Assembly (NCBI RefSeq): GCF_009762775.1
Contig: NZ_CP046401.1
Span: 2,480,001 to 2,544,000 of the forward strand
DNA from: Maribellus comscasis
GTDB taxonomy: Bacteria > Bacteroidota > Bacteroidia > Bacteroidales > Prolixibacteraceae
DNA length: 64,000 nt
Reading direction: 5' to 3'
In this document: positions 8,488 to 18,559 of the stretch, in pieces
How positions within the stretch are numbered: position 1 is the first letter of the stretch
Layout of the letters: each line of letters begins with the position of its first letter
Made by a program: the position numbers and the translations under genes
Notes under the pieces: generated by a model
Told to the model about the DNA's origin: nothing
Databases searched by the model: none
The model's input: only the letters and a program-made list of their open reading frames with translations

Positions 8488-9936
8488 TTATCTCTCAAAA
8501 TGGTTCCCTTTGAAAGCAGCTTCTACCTCACTAAGTTTATCTATAGATTTCCCTGGATCCCTCTCCTGATTCATCCAGCGAGCTAACTCAGTTGAGAGAC
8601 TTTTTCTAACTTTTTTGTATTCTTTGTAATTTATGAGATTATTCAATTCGTATTGATCTTGATCTATTATGTATAGCTCTTCTTCAGGCCTTTTCATATA
8701 TCGGGAAATTAACCAATAAGTTTGCTCTTTTTTATATGCATCCCACATCCAGGAAGCCCAATAGGTACTTACAGGCCCTTGACCACTCATTATATGTCTC
8801 TCTGTAAAAATTCTTTCCGGAGTAAGATTATTTATATAATGGTATTTTCCGTCAGTTATGGAGCGTATCGGGTAAGATGTTCCTTCCGGTATGTTATTAT
8901 GCATGAAATATGCATATTTTCTGTGATGATTTGATTCACCCAATAAGACAGGGAGAAAACTAGAACCGCTAAATATATATTCCTGAGAATTACCACCTAC
9001 AACATCAATTAACGTGGGTAATACATCAGCATATTGTATTAAAGCATTAGTACGAACTCCAGGCTCAACATTTCCTGGCCAACGTACAATAAACCCTGTG
9101 TGTACACCTGTGTTCCAGTTTGTGTATTTGTTCCCGGGAAATTGAGAACCTTGCTCAGATGTAAAGATTACAATAGTATTCGAAGATTTTCCCAAATCTT
9201 CAAACAAATCTAACGTTTTACCTACTTGCTTATCCATTACTTCAATTTCAGCGAGATAATTAATAAAATCCTCTCGCATACTTTTTGTTTTTGTTGTAAG
9301 ACGGCCATCTGGAACACCTTTTACATCTGGGAAATTTGGCGGAAGGTCCAAGTTTTTCGGAGTAAAATGAGAGGGGGTACCTACAGTCCAGGGTATATGA
9401 GGCACTACCAAACCAACGATTAAACAAAAAGGATCTTCACTTTTATTAATAAAGTTTCTCATTCCTGTTTCATCAAAATCTGCTATTTTCGCAACACAGT
9501 CACGTTCAAGCCCTTCAACTTTTTCAAACGGAAAAACCGATTGAGGTTCCGCATGTATCTTCCCGGCAATGCCTACTCTATAACCAAAATCTTTTAAGTA
9601 ATGGACAATACTTTTTGTTCCGGTACGAGCTGGAACATAATTCCAGCATACTCCGTTTTGAACTGGATATAATCCAGTGTAGAGTTCTGCCCTGCAGGGG
9701 GCACACATCGACATCGACAAAAACGCTTTATTAAAGGTCATCCCTTCACTGGCAAGTTTGTCTAAACTTGGTGTCTTCACATTTTTCCCGCCATAAAGAG
9801 GTAAGTCATTATATGTACAATCATCTCCAACTATGATTAATATATTAGGTTTGTGCTCTTGCCTAATTGCATTAGATTCTTTAGTAAAAACTAAGCTAAA
9901 TAAAAATGTAAAGAGAATTATAGTTATTTTTTTCAT
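8488..9936 (-). CDS. Family S1 sulfatase
   Basis: A 482-residue protein with a signal peptide of about 23 residues. IVGDDCTYNDLPLYGG supplies metal-binding Asp residues. The maturation motif is CAPCR at residues 78-82, followed by AELYTGLYP; Cys78 is the residue expected to become formylglycine. GYRVGIAGKIH gives the conserved Lys/His region. The fourth motif position is Cys rather than the commoner Ser. S1 sulfatases remove sulfate esters from glycans in the periplasm. Together with the SusCD pair this points to a sulfated glycan as substrate, though the subfamily is not certain. Confidence 0.88.
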   Translation of the reverse strand: MKKITIILFTFLFSLVFTKESNAIRQEHKPNILIIVGDDCTYNDLPLYGGKNVKTPSLDKLASEGMTFNKAFLSMSMCAPCRAELYTGLYPVQNGVCWNYVPARTGTKSIVHYLKDFGYRVGIAGKIHAEPQSVFPFEKVEGLERDCVAKIADFDETGMRNFINKSEDPFCLIVGLVVPHIPWTVGTPSHFTPKNLDLPPNFPDVKGVPDGRLTTKTKSMREDFINYLAEIEVMDKQVGKTLDLFEDLGKSSNTIVIFTSEQGSQFPGNKYTNWNTGVHTGFIVRWPGNVEPGVRTNALIQYADVLPTLIDVVGGNSQEYIFSGSSFLPVLLGESNHHRKYAYFMHNNIPEGTSYPIRSITDGKYHYINNLTPERIFTERHIMSGQGPVSTYWASWMWDAYKKEQTYWLISRYMKRPEEELYIIDQDQYELNNLINYKEYKKVRKSLSTELARWMNQERDPGKSIDKLSEVEAAFKGNHFER

Positions 9937-10001
9937 AATTATGATTATGAAATCTCCATGTTCAAAACATGGAGATTTATTTAGGATATTGTATTTGAAT
10001 A

Positions 10002-11609
10002 TTATAAATAATCTGGATTTTGTTCCAGTTTGGGATTTGCATCAATTGCCTCTTTAGGTATTGGGAATACGGTTCTGTAATCACCTTGAGGCTGATGAGA
10101 AAGCCAACTCTTCTCCGTAAAAATTCCAAATCGAATCATATCTCTTCTTCGAAATCCTTCCCATACAAATTCCCAACCAAGTTCATCAAACATTCTTCCA
10201 TATTCGACTGGATCCTGATTTCCAGGATCAACAATTTCATAGTTTTCTACATAACCATAATTGTAGACAGAATTTTGCATAAGGTCATTTCCAGTAACAA
10301 CTGCATCATTAGGCTCATCAAATGAACGTTGTCTTACCATTGTAACCAATTCTGCGGCTTCATCCGTATTATTTGTTCTTAACAGTGCTTCTGCCTTCAT
10401 CATCAGTACCTGCGCATAACGGAAAAATGGGAAATCATTATTTGCATCAGCCAAAGCACTTTCTTCTATTTTAAATTTATACATTCGATAACCTTCAGCA
10501 ATGGAAACGTATAAACCATTTTCCATTTCTTTTTTAATAACCAGATGTTTCCCTGCATAATCAAAAGCCCCCATTACAGGTTCACCATCTGGAGTATACA
10601 TTGGCCCCCACATGAAAGAATCACTTAACCTCTTATCTTTCTCATCAAATGTATTTACGAATTGTGGTATTCCTCTGGGACCACCAGTTCCCCATCCTCC
10701 TACACTTGTCTTAAACACCTCATTTATCGTTGAAAAATAAAATTGCTGCCATTTAAAACCAGTAGCATTTGTTTCATCAAATGGAACAGCAAAAATTATT
10801 TCTGGAGAATCTGAGTTTACGTTAAAAATATCCTTGAAATTGTCGTCCAAACTGTACATATTTGAAGCAATTATATCGTTTGTTTGTTCAATTACTTTTG
10901 TCCATTCTGCATTTCCTGTATATGTTTCAGCATTTAGATAAACATTTGCAAGTAACGCTTTGGCAGCCCATTTGTTGAATCGTCCGTAAGTACTTGAATC
11001 ATTATTTTCATTAAGAAATGGAAGTGATTCTATGATCTCTGTTACAATAAACTGATATATCTCTGACCGATCTGTTTTTTCAGGTAGTTCTTTACCTGTT
11101 GTTTTTAGGAGCGGCACATCACCATATGTATCCAAAAGAAGCCAATAATAAAAAGCCCTTGCAACTCTCATTTCAGCCAATATTTCATCAGTATTTGATG
11201 ATGCAAAAAGGTCTTGTTCTATCTTTTCAATCAGGTCATTTGCAAGTATAACACCTTTATATAATGCAGACCAAACTTCTATTATTTGATTTTGTTCTGT
11301 TCCCCAAGAGTGCAAATCAATCCTTCTAAACACTCCTCCATCATACCATCCTCCAGCTAAATTAGCTGGAACCGCAATATCATCAGCCGACCACTGAAGC
11401 ATCATATAGCTACTATTGGGATGACAAATTAATCTCCATCGAAACGGTAAATAAACTGCCATACTCATTTCTGTAATATCCATACTTTTATAATCCAGAT
11501 TTTCTTCTGTTACCGCAGAATAAACATTCTCGTCTAGAGAAATATCACATCCTTGATTTAATACCATTGTAACCAACAAAGCATATATTAATTTAATTGA
11601 AGCTTTCAT
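10002..11609 (-). CDS. SusD/RagB family glycan-binding outer-membrane lipoprotein
   Basis: A 535-residue protein with a lipobox LNQGC (Cys21). The conserved helical core includes EIVWSALYKGVILANDLIE-like text, EMRVARAFYYWLLLDTYGDVPLL and a C-terminal WEFVWEGFRRRDMIRFG. SusD proteins sit on the cell surface as lids over the SusC channel and bind the oligosaccharide. It lies 17 bp downstream of susC in the same operon, as is usual. Confidence 0.95.
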   Translation of the reverse strand: MKASIKLIYALLVTMVLNQGCDISLDENVYSAVTEENLDYKSMDITEMSMAVYLPFRWRLICHPNSSYMMLQWSADDIAVPANLAGGWYDGGVFRRIDLHSWGTEQNQIIEVWSALYKGVILANDLIEKIEQDLFASSNTDEILAEMRVARAFYYWLLLDTYGDVPLLKTTGKELPEKTDRSEIYQFIVTEIIESLPFLNENNDSSTYGRFNKWAAKALLANVYLNAETYTGNAEWTKVIEQTNDIIASNMYSLDDNFKDIFNVNSDSPEIIFAVPFDETNATGFKWQQFYFSTINEVFKTSVGGWGTGGPRGIPQFVNTFDEKDKRLSDSFMWGPMYTPDGEPVMGAFDYAGKHLVIKKEMENGLYVSIAEGYRMYKFKIEESALADANNDFPFFRYAQVLMMKAEALLRTNNTDEAAELVTMVRQRSFDEPNDAVVTGNDLMQNSVYNYGYVENYEIVDPGNQDPVEYGRMFDELGWEFVWEGFRRRDMIRFGIFTEKSWLSHQPQGDYRTVFPIPKEAIDANPKLEQNPDYL

Positions 11610-11626
11610 AATTCTTAAATTAAAAA

Positions 11627-14600
11627 TTAAAATTCTAGTGAAAGACCTAAAGTGTAAGTTCGTGTAGCTGGATATCTGTTATAAGGATCAGTGCCTGGAT
11701 CAAGACCTTTAATACTTACTTCTGGATCAATTCCTTTATACCCAGTAATTGTATAAACATTGTTCACCGAAACAAATAAATTTCCCCGCTTTAGAAATAT
11801 CTTAGCATTATTTATATTAAAATTATAGTTGAGAGTTACATTGCTAATTTTCCAGTAATCGCCGTTTTCAATATAATAACTGTTATATTCCATGCTTTGC
11901 TCAGCATTTAAAGGTCTTTTCCCAAAAATGTTGTCAAATGCTTGCGTTAGCACATTTCCCCTCGCCAATGCAACGGGAGGTTCTAAAAAAATTCTTCTAT
12001 TATTAAGGATTTGAAAATCAAATGCCCCATACATTTGTACATCTAAACTTAAATTTCTGTAGCCCAAAGAATTATTCCAACTTAGATTATGTTTTGGAAT
12101 TCCATTCCCCAAAATTTGTCGATCCTCGGGTTGTTCATCAATAACTGACTTAGGATTCCCGTCAGATCCTTCAATAATCCAATAGCCATCTTCATCAATA
12201 TCTATTGCCTTATATCCAAAGAAATTACCTATCGGTTCACCTATTTCTACCTTATGTGAAGGCAAAATAACAGGAGATTTAACGTTCCCTGCATAAAAAT
12301 AACCGGCAGCTATTTGAAAATTTTCACTTGATAGGGATTTAACTTCATTGCGGTTGGTTGAATAACTTATAGATGAGCTCCAATTAAAACCTCCTGAATT
12401 AAATAATACCATATTTAACTGCAGTTCAAGACCTAAATTTTCCATTTTTACTGCATTGGCGATAGTTGAATCATACAGGTATGGCGGATTTGGAACTGTA
12501 TAATCCCATAGCATATTATTAGTACTTTGTTTATATATATCTATTGTTCCTGAGAGTCGGTCACTAAAAAAACCAAAATCCAATCCGATATTAAGCTCTT
12601 CCTTAGTTTCCCATTTTAATCCCGGATTTGGATTACTTGTTGGCATTATAACAGATATCCATTCTCCATTTACCAATGCTTTATTTCCAAAGCCATAAGT
12701 TGAAAGTGACAAATATGAATCTGTAGGTATATTCCCTGTTACACCATAACCAGCCCGGAGTTTAAGTTGACTAAAAAAGGAAACGCTATTAAGAAATGGT
12801 TCATTATATATATTCCAACCAAGCGACATACTTGGAAAATTTCCCCATTTATTATCTTTCCCAAATTTCGATGAACCTTCATGACGTATACTAGCCATTA
12901 ACAGATATTTATTTTTATAGTTATAATTTATTCTGGCAAAAAAACCAATCAATTTACTTTCCCTTTTATAAGAAGACATGGTAGCGTTCCCTTCGGTAAG
13001 AGCAGAACCATTTCCTATAGAATTGTACAATAATTTATCGGTTGAAAAATTATAATTATTCATTTGAAATTGTTCAAATAGTGTTCTATTCCAACTGAAT
13101 CCTCCTAAAAATTTAAAATCATGTTTGTTTAGAAATTTCTTAGAGTATTCGGTAGAAATTTCCGTCACATCTTCTTGAAGATTTGATGTGCTGCGAGAAG
13201 CAATTCCACTTTTCCCATTTATTAATGAAATAGGATGATCTTCTTTTAAATAAGTTCCCCCAATATTTTGGTTGCTAGTCCTTGAGCCCACTAATTCGAT
13301 GAATAGATTCTTAATTGGATTATATGAAGCAGAACCCTGGATTTTTAATCTGTTACTTTTAACCTCACCTTCGGCTTCTTCTAATAAGGCAACCGGATTT
13401 TGATACATGTCCTGCTGTACCGCAAAATTCTCATAAAACTCCCCGTCTTCCTTTTTAACAGGTGCTGTTGGATTAAAAACAAAAGAATGTGCATAAGCAT
13501 TTTCCTGATATAATAATGGATAGTATTGTTGTAAATTACCATTTAAAATACCTTTGATTTTTAATTTGTCATTAAATAATTTCTGATTCACTTCAATACG
13601 AGGTTGAATGATATTTATGTTGGATCTTTTTATTAATCCATTTTCTTCATTGAAACGAAAACTCAACAAATAGTTTGCTTTTTCCCATCCTCCCCTTAAA
13701 CTTACGTCATGGGATTGCGAAATTGGTGTTTGTGTTATTTCTTTTAGCCAGTCGGTTTCATATCCAACATCCCAGGCAACAGTTTCACCAATTAGTTCTC
13801 TATATTGGGATGCGTTCATTACATCAACTTTATTAGTAATTTCCTGAGTTGTTATATAACTTTTTATATTAACAGATGTAGCATTATAAATTCCACTTTT
13901 TGTCGTAATATTAATTACACCATTACTACCCCTAGTACCATATATTGCAGCTGCTGATGCATCCTTTAAAACACTTATGGATTCAATTTGGTCAGGTGAA
14001 ACATCTCTTAATCCACCAGGAATACCGTCAATAAGAATTAAAGGATCTGAAGTTCCCATTAAAGTAATTTTTCCTCTCAAACTTATTTCTGATGTATTTA
14101 AAGGATTACCACTTGTTGTATTTATTATAACACCGGGTACTTTACCTTTAAATAATTGAGCTGCATCATTAATTGCTCCTCCTACAAATTCGTCTTCTCT
14201 AATGGAAGATACTGAACTGGTCACATTTTCAACATTTATAGTACCATACCCAATCGCAACGACTTCTTCAATGCCAATAGCCTCTTCAGCCATAGTTACA
14301 TTTATGCTTATTTTGCCATCAACTGGAATTTCCTGTGTTTTCATCCCAACAAACGAAAACTGCAGTGTAGCGTTTTCAGGGACATCTGTCAACGAATATT
14401 CCCCTTCAGCATTTGTTATGGTTCCCTGAGTTGTTCCTTTTATTACTACTGTTACACCGGGAAGAGGAATGACAGAGGAGTCAGTCACCTTCCCTGAAAC
14501 TGTTTTTTGTTGTTGAGAAGAGGTAAATAAATCCCTCGATGAAATAAGTCTTTCTCTTCCTTCCGAAAACAGGACATACGTTTTTTCAAAAGAACGGTAC

Positions 14601-14926
14601 TTAATATCAGTACCTTTAAAAAGCACATCTAAAACTTCTTCAATGCTTTTCGCTTGGCAATCTACACTCGTTTTCTGTTCTACATTAATGTTTTTGCTAT
14701 TATACAAGAACCTATTGCTACTTTGATCCTCAATCAATTTCAGTATCTCTTTCAAAGGTTCATTCTCCGCTTTCAGGTTAATAAGCCCGCTGTTCTGAGA
14801 AAAAACAGCGGCAGAAACCTGAAAAAACATCGCAAACAGAAAAAAAGTCATTACTTTCATAATCCTTAAAACTTTTTTCATGCAGGGATTTCGCCTGCAA
14901 GTGTAAAGGCTTAGTTTTTTTTTCAT
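11627..14926 (-). CDS. SusC/RagA family TonB-linked outer-membrane transporter with STN domain
   Basis: A 1099-residue protein. A signal peptide lies within the first ~45 residues, with an alternative ATG at 14881. An N-terminal STN secretin/TonB domain follows (LKEILKLIEDQSSNRFLYNS), then a carboxypeptidase-D-like domain (VSGKVTDSSVIPLPGVTVVI), the plug (DPLILIDGIPGG, SISVLKDASAAAIYGTRGSN) and a large beta barrel ending in an aromatic-type terminus (LGLSLEF). It imports oligosaccharides using TonB energy. The STN domain signals to FecR, and the FecR and sigma genes lie directly upstream, so the locus is probably induced by its own substrate. Confidence 0.95.
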   Translation of the reverse strand: MKKKLSLYTCRRNPCMKKVLRIMKVMTFFLFAMFFQVSAAVFSQNSGLINLKAENEPLKEILKLIEDQSSNRFLYNSKNINVEQKTSVDCQAKSIEEVLDVLFKGTDIKYRSFEKTYVLFSEGRERLISSRDLFTSSQQQKTVSGKVTDSSVIPLPGVTVVIKGTTQGTITNAEGEYSLTDVPENATLQFSFVGMKTQEIPVDGKISINVTMAEEAIGIEEVVAIGYGTINVENVTSSVSSIREDEFVGGAINDAAQLFKGKVPGVIINTTSGNPLNTSEISLRGKITLMGTSDPLILIDGIPGGLRDVSPDQIESISVLKDASAAAIYGTRGSNGVINITTKSGIYNATSVNIKSYITTQEITNKVDVMNASQYRELIGETVAWDVGYETDWLKEITQTPISQSHDVSLRGGWEKANYLLSFRFNEENGLIKRSNINIIQPRIEVNQKLFNDKLKIKGILNGNLQQYYPLLYQENAYAHSFVFNPTAPVKKEDGEFYENFAVQQDMYQNPVALLEEAEGEVKSNRLKIQGSASYNPIKNLFIELVGSRTSNQNIGGTYLKEDHPISLINGKSGIASRSTSNLQEDVTEISTEYSKKFLNKHDFKFLGGFSWNRTLFEQFQMNNYNFSTDKLLYNSIGNGSALTEGNATMSSYKRESKLIGFFARINYNYKNKYLLMASIRHEGSSKFGKDNKWGNFPSMSLGWNIYNEPFLNSVSFFSQLKLRAGYGVTGNIPTDSYLSLSTYGFGNKALVNGEWISVIMPTSNPNPGLKWETKEELNIGLDFGFFSDRLSGTIDIYKQSTNNMLWDYTVPNPPYLYDSTIANAVKMENLGLELQLNMVLFNSGGFNWSSSISYSTNRNEVKSLSSENFQIAAGYFYAGNVKSPVILPSHKVEIGEPIGNFFGYKAIDIDEDGYWIIEGSDGNPKSVIDEQPEDRQILGNGIPKHNLSWNNSLGYRNLSLDVQMYGAFDFQILNNRRIFLEPPVALARGNVLTQAFDNIFGKRPLNAEQSMEYNSYYIENGDYWKISNVTLNYNFNINNAKIFLKRGNLFVSVNNVYTITGYKGIDPEVSIKGLDPGTDPYNRYPATRTYTLGLSLEF

Positions 14927-15007
14927 ACTTTTACAGTGTTAATTAATAAAATTAATATTATCACCTTGAGGTGATTATGAAGGAAAGTGGTCGGACACTT
15001 TCCTTCT

Positions 15008-15994
15008 TTATTTTGAAATTATTTTCACTCTGGAACCATTTATTTCATAATTAAAATTTGAAGTTAATTTCATCATATTAAGCATTTCACGTAAGCTTTC
15101 AGTTTTAATGGTCATTGTAAACCTGTCTTCGTCGTTGATTTTCGGATCTAATTCGATTGAAACTCCAAACCATCGCTCGATTTGTGGCACCAAATCTCTG
15201 AATGAAATTTCAGAAAAAACGATTTCATTATTTTTCCATAGGGAGTATAATTCAGGTGAAACATTTTCCACGTGAACTTCGCCTTTATATGTGTACCTGG
15301 CTTGTTGTCCCGGAGTTAATACAGCCAACCGGTTAGAATTTTCTCCCAATATGCTCACTTTTCCTTCTTCAAGGGTTGTTTCCACAATGAGATCATCGGC
15401 ATAACATCTGAGATTAAATCGGGTTCCTGTTACTTTAACCTTCATCCCGGAAGGTGTCTCAACCCAAAATGGTTTACCAGCATCTTTTTTAATATCAAAA
15501 AATGCTTCACCTTCTACAGCAACATTTCTGGGATTGGTTACATTATAAGTCAAAACTGTTTCCGAATTCAGCCAAACATTGCTGCCATCAGCAAGTTGTA
15601 TCTTTGACTTTTCTCCTGCCGGCGCTTCAAAGTGAACAATAATTGGTTTATTCCCGTTAAAAATGTGTTCATTTGTCCAGATACTTCCAAAACCAAATGC
15701 TATAAGTATAATAACAGAGGCTGCAACCTTTAATATCAGGTTAGAACTTATTATTCTTGATTTGCCTTTATACTTTTGTAAATTACTATACAGCTTACTC
15801 CACGCATCATCAATATCGATTTCAGAATAGAATTGTTTTAGATTACTTGAAAGGAATACCTTATGAATTTTACGGAATTCTTTACGGTTTTCCTCAGAAG
15901 CAGAAACCCAATTAATAATTTCTTCGTTTTCTTCTTCCGATGTCTCTTTTTCAAAAAAACGATAAAGTAGCGTATCCTCATTAAATTTAGCCAT
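15008..15994 (-). CDS. FecR family anti-sigma factor
   Basis: About 328 residues from the ATG at 15994 (MAKFNEDTLLYRFFEKE), the usual FecR start; an ATG at 16021 is also in frame. A cytoplasmic N-terminal anti-sigma region is followed by one membrane helix near residues 95-115. The periplasmic FecR domain contains LADGSNVWLNSETVLTYN and VEGEAFFDIKKD, and a C-terminal domain ends VKIISK. It holds the ECF sigma factor inactive until the SusC STN domain signals substrate. Confidence 0.92.
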   Translation of the reverse strand: MAKFNEDTLLYRFFEKETSEEENEEIINWVSASEENRKEFRKIHKVFLSSNLKQFYSEIDIDDAWSKLYSNLQKYKGKSRIISSNLILKVAASVIILIAFGFGSIWTNEHIFNGNKPIIVHFEAPAGEKSKIQLADGSNVWLNSETVLTYNVTNPRNVAVEGEAFFDIKKDAGKPFWVETPSGMKVKVTGTRFNLRCYADDLIVETTLEEGKVSILGENSNRLAVLTPGQQARYTYKGEVHVENVSPELYSLWKNNEIVFSEISFRDLVPQIERWFGVSIELDPKINDEDRFTMTIKTESLREMLNMMKLTSNFNYEINGSRVKIISK

Positions 15995-16129
15995 CTGTTC
16001 CTTCTTATTAAATGCTAACACAGGTAAGTTTGAATTTACCCTTACAAACGGATTTACTTTTTTTGAATTGGCTTATAAGGATGCCAAAGTATTCTTTATT
16101 GAATCCCGATTAACACGTACCTATAGCTA

Positions 16130-16729
16130 TTACAGTAGGAGGGTAATAATCATAAAAACAAGATAGTCGCTTAATTCTTTTCGTAATATTACCAAGGCAC
16201 GGCTCATTTGTGTCTCAACTGTTTTTACAGATATTTGAAGTTTCTCCGCTATTTCACCATATTTTAAACCGTCCCAACGACTCAGACAGAATATCTCTCT
16301 ACATCTCTGCGGCAAGGATTCTATCACTTCATCAACTTTTGCTTGAAGTTCGGAATACATTACCGATTCAAAAGTCTGATAGTCTTTCTTTTGATTTTTA
16401 TATACGTCATAAATAACCTTATAATACTTATCCTCCACCTTTTGATGTTCTAAAAAATTATAACAAAGATTTTGTACTGACTTAAAGAGATAAGGACGGA
16501 TATCGTCATCTAGGTTTAATTTTTCTCTTTTCTTCCATACATTGAGGAAAGCCTCCTGCACTATTTCTTCCGATTCAGCAGTATCGCCAATAAACTTATT
16601 TGCAAAACCACATAACCTGACATAGTACCTTCTGAATATTAATTCAAAGGTTTGTTCTTCACTGGTTTTTGTGTTTTTAATCAGTTTCATTGGTAACATT
16701 GCGACAATATAATTGACGCATTTTAACAT
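16130..16729 (-). CDS. RNA polymerase ECF sigma-70 factor
   Basis: Up to 199 residues, with possible starts at 16729, 16699 or 16690. Region 2 reads FRRYYVRLCGFANKF ... EEIVQEAFLNVWKKR. Region 4 reads LPQRCREIFCLSRWDGLKYGEIAEKLQISVKTVE, a helix-turn-helix binding the -35 element. It is the first gene of the sigma-FecR-SusC-SusD-sulfatase-nucleoside-hydrolase cluster and probably drives susC transcription after release by FecR. Confidence 0.92.
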   Translation of the reverse strand: MLKCVNYIVAMLPMKLIKNTKTSEEQTFELIFRRYYVRLCGFANKFIGDTAESEEIVQEAFLNVWKKREKLNLDDDIRPYLFKSVQNLCYNFLEHQKVEDKYYKVIYDVYKNQKKDYQTFESVMYSELQAKVDEVIESLPQRCREIFCLSRWDGLKYGEIAEKLQISVKTVETQMSRALVILRKELSDYLVFMIITLLL

Positions 16730-17203
16730 ACAAATTTGTCTATTTTTTTTGTTTAACGCTCAAATTAATTTGAAAAATGAATCATTAATGAGTAGTTAAA
16801 ACTCTCCCGGTTTCAATAATTTACTGATTAAAACAACATATTCAGGTACCAAATATACCTCTCAACGTTCTAATTTAAATTTTAAAATGAATAATGTAAA
16901 CGGTATTGCAAACAGTTGAGAAAACATTGCATCGTTGTCTTTAGCTCATGCATGAATATTTTAGTTATTAATTGATTTAACAAAACATGTACTATTACTA
17001 TTTTGGCTGCAATTTGAATAATCCCGGTTCACTGCCTGAAATTAATCCAAAAAAATACTCTTTTTGCAGGAAATTATTTACTTTTGAAAATCAAAATGAA
17101 TCAAAAGAGTTCAAATAAGAAATGGTATAAAATAACATTTTGAGAACAAATGATTGGTATAAAATTTTGATTTTCAGCATAATGCAATATTAAAATATTT
17201 CGG
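16730..17203. other. Gene-less stretch upstream of the ECF sigma gene
   Basis: About 470 bp of AT-rich sequence between the sigma gene and att copy B. I see no coding frame, hairpin or tandem repeat of note. It should hold the sigma-gene promoter and the right end of island block 1. Confidence 0.5.
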
Positions 17204-17429
17204 CTACCTGGGGAGCCAGTACAAAAAGACAGAAACTGTCAAATGATGAAAAACCGTGTAAGTCAGATACTTGCACGGTTTTTTATTTTTCCCTGAATGC
17301 CATAAAAAGACCCAAAAATGCCACTTTTAGGCCCGTTTTGGTTACAATTTAGTTACAGAAGAAATTTTAAAGTTTCCTGTAACCATTTTTCGAAAGTCTT
17401 CATAAGTCTCTGGATTGTCGCTTTTTGAC
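17204..17429 (+). repeat. Direct repeat copy B of the tRNA-Asn att block
   Basis: The block begins with the same 15 bases as the tRNA-Asn 3' end (CTACCTGGGGAGCCA). It continues with almost the same 210 bp as copy A: hairpin at 17249-17283, GGTTACA motifs (one changed to AGTTACA) and the segment CTCTGGATTGTCG near its end. It diverges from copy A after TTTTGAC, exactly before the integrase leader begins in copy A. It marks the boundary between the sulfatase/SusCD block and the HipBST-like block. Confidence 0.85.
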
Positions 17430-17528
17430 CATTTACAAGAGAAGATTGAATACAACTATCAACGAATAAAGGACGAAGTGGCTCAGATTATTGTGGATAA
17501 ACTGGCTAGAATTAAGAGTGAAACCTAA
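17427..17528 (+). pseudogene. C-terminal fragment of an unrecognised protein
   Basis: Directly after the repeat a frame reads DHLQEKIEYNYQRIKDEVAQ and continues to IKSET and a stop at 17526-17528. It is a highly charged, helical tail with coding-like composition but no start, since upstream in the same frame is the att repeat. It looks like the 3' end of an element gene cut off by recombination. I do not recognise the family. Confidence 0.45.
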
Positions 17529-17551
17529 ACTGAAAGCATCACGATTCAATG

Positions 17552-18559
17552 TCATTCTTTACTCAGGTAATTCCTTTTTGTCTGATAAAGCAATAAATAG
17601 GCGCGTTTTGTCTTGTCGTTTAAAAAAGAACGATGTGTTAACTCTTCAACCATCGGTTGTCTTTGCAGGTAAGAAGCAAGGATTTTATCCCTCCGTTTCT
17701 CGTTTATTTCGAATCTTCTTGCCAGCTCCTGAAAATCGTGCAGTCCGGGATGACTGCTTTTTTTCATCTCCTCCGATTTAAAGCCATCGCTGAATAATCC
17801 TTCATCCAATGCAAAATCTGAATCATCTACGTGGATTCTTGTATTAAACAAGTCATAGGCCGGACTTAGCACATAATCTCCGTTTGGTGTTTCAATCAGT
17901 GAAAAGTTTTTCAGGTGTGCATCCCCGTTTGAAAGCAGGAAATTGAAAACAATCAACGAATACAATTTTTCGATTTCCACCCTCCAGGCGGGAGCATATT
18001 TCTTTAGTAATTCACCCATAGCTTCATAGCTATAATCGTATTTGAAGTTGTGTCCTGCATTTTCTTCTGTTTTTCCGGCGAGTGTCGCAAAGTCTTCCTT
18101 TCCCCATTTTGAGCCATTTCCTTTTACATCGAACCGTTTGGTGATGTATGCAGGTTCTCCGTTGCTGAAAAAAGTCAGTGCATTTTCGGCGGTTTGTAAA
18201 CCATATACCTGCCGGGCAATCTGCATGGTCAGATGTTCGTTTGCCGGAACCTGGTCAACACTTTTTACATCCCTGGGGATAGGCTTTAATATGTAAGTTC
18301 CCTGTTCTCCTTCTTCGGTCAGGCGTAATTTATTTTTGTCAAGCAGAAGCGATAACTTCTCCTGTACGCCGGATATTGAAATCCGTTTCCGGTTTTCTAT
18401 AAATTTTTCAGCATCCTCCTCATTGCTTTGCGGAGGAGCATACGGCAAAATGTGGCTCACTTTTCTTCCTTCAAAGACCCGTCTTAAACAAGCTGTACAG
18501 TAAGTGTCAAATCCTTCCGCTAATGTCCCCGGACAGTATTTTATTTCTGGTAAGCTCAT
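17552..18559 (-). CDS. HipA kinase domain protein (HipT-like toxin of a split HipA module)
   Basis: A 335-residue protein holding only the kinase body of HipA; the N-subdomain is a separate gene upstream. An N-terminal Cys cluster (C9, C21, C24) is followed by the Gly-rich loop with SIS at residues 61-63 (ISISGVQEKLSL). The catalytic loop is SNGDAHLKNFSL (Asp213) and the metal-binding motif is YDLFNT (Asp236). HipA-type kinases phosphorylate aminoacyl-tRNA synthetases and stop translation: HipA acts on GltX, HipT on TrpS. The start overlaps the preceding gene by 4 bp (ATGA), implying translational coupling. The target here is unknown. Confidence 0.88.
   Translation of the reverse strand: MSLPEIKYCPGTLAEGFDTYCTACLRRVFEGRKVSHILPYAPPQSNEEDAEKFIENRKRISISGVQEKLSLLLDKNKLRLTEEGEQGTYILKPIPRDVKSVDQVPANEHLTMQIARQVYGLQTAENALTFFSNGEPAYITKRFDVKGNGSKWGKEDFATLAGKTEENAGHNFKYDYSYEAMGELLKKYAPAWRVEIEKLYSLIVFNFLLSNGDAHLKNFSLIETPNGDYVLSPAYDLFNTRIHVDDSDFALDEGLFSDGFKSEEMKKSSHPGLHDFQELARRFEINEKRRDKILASYLQRQPMVEELTHRSFLNDKTKRAYLLLYQTKRNYLSKE

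Noticed and set aside
17491..17781. Plus-strand frame over the hipT-like gene end
   Set aside because: It lies antisense to the kinase coding region for most of its length and has no family-like features.
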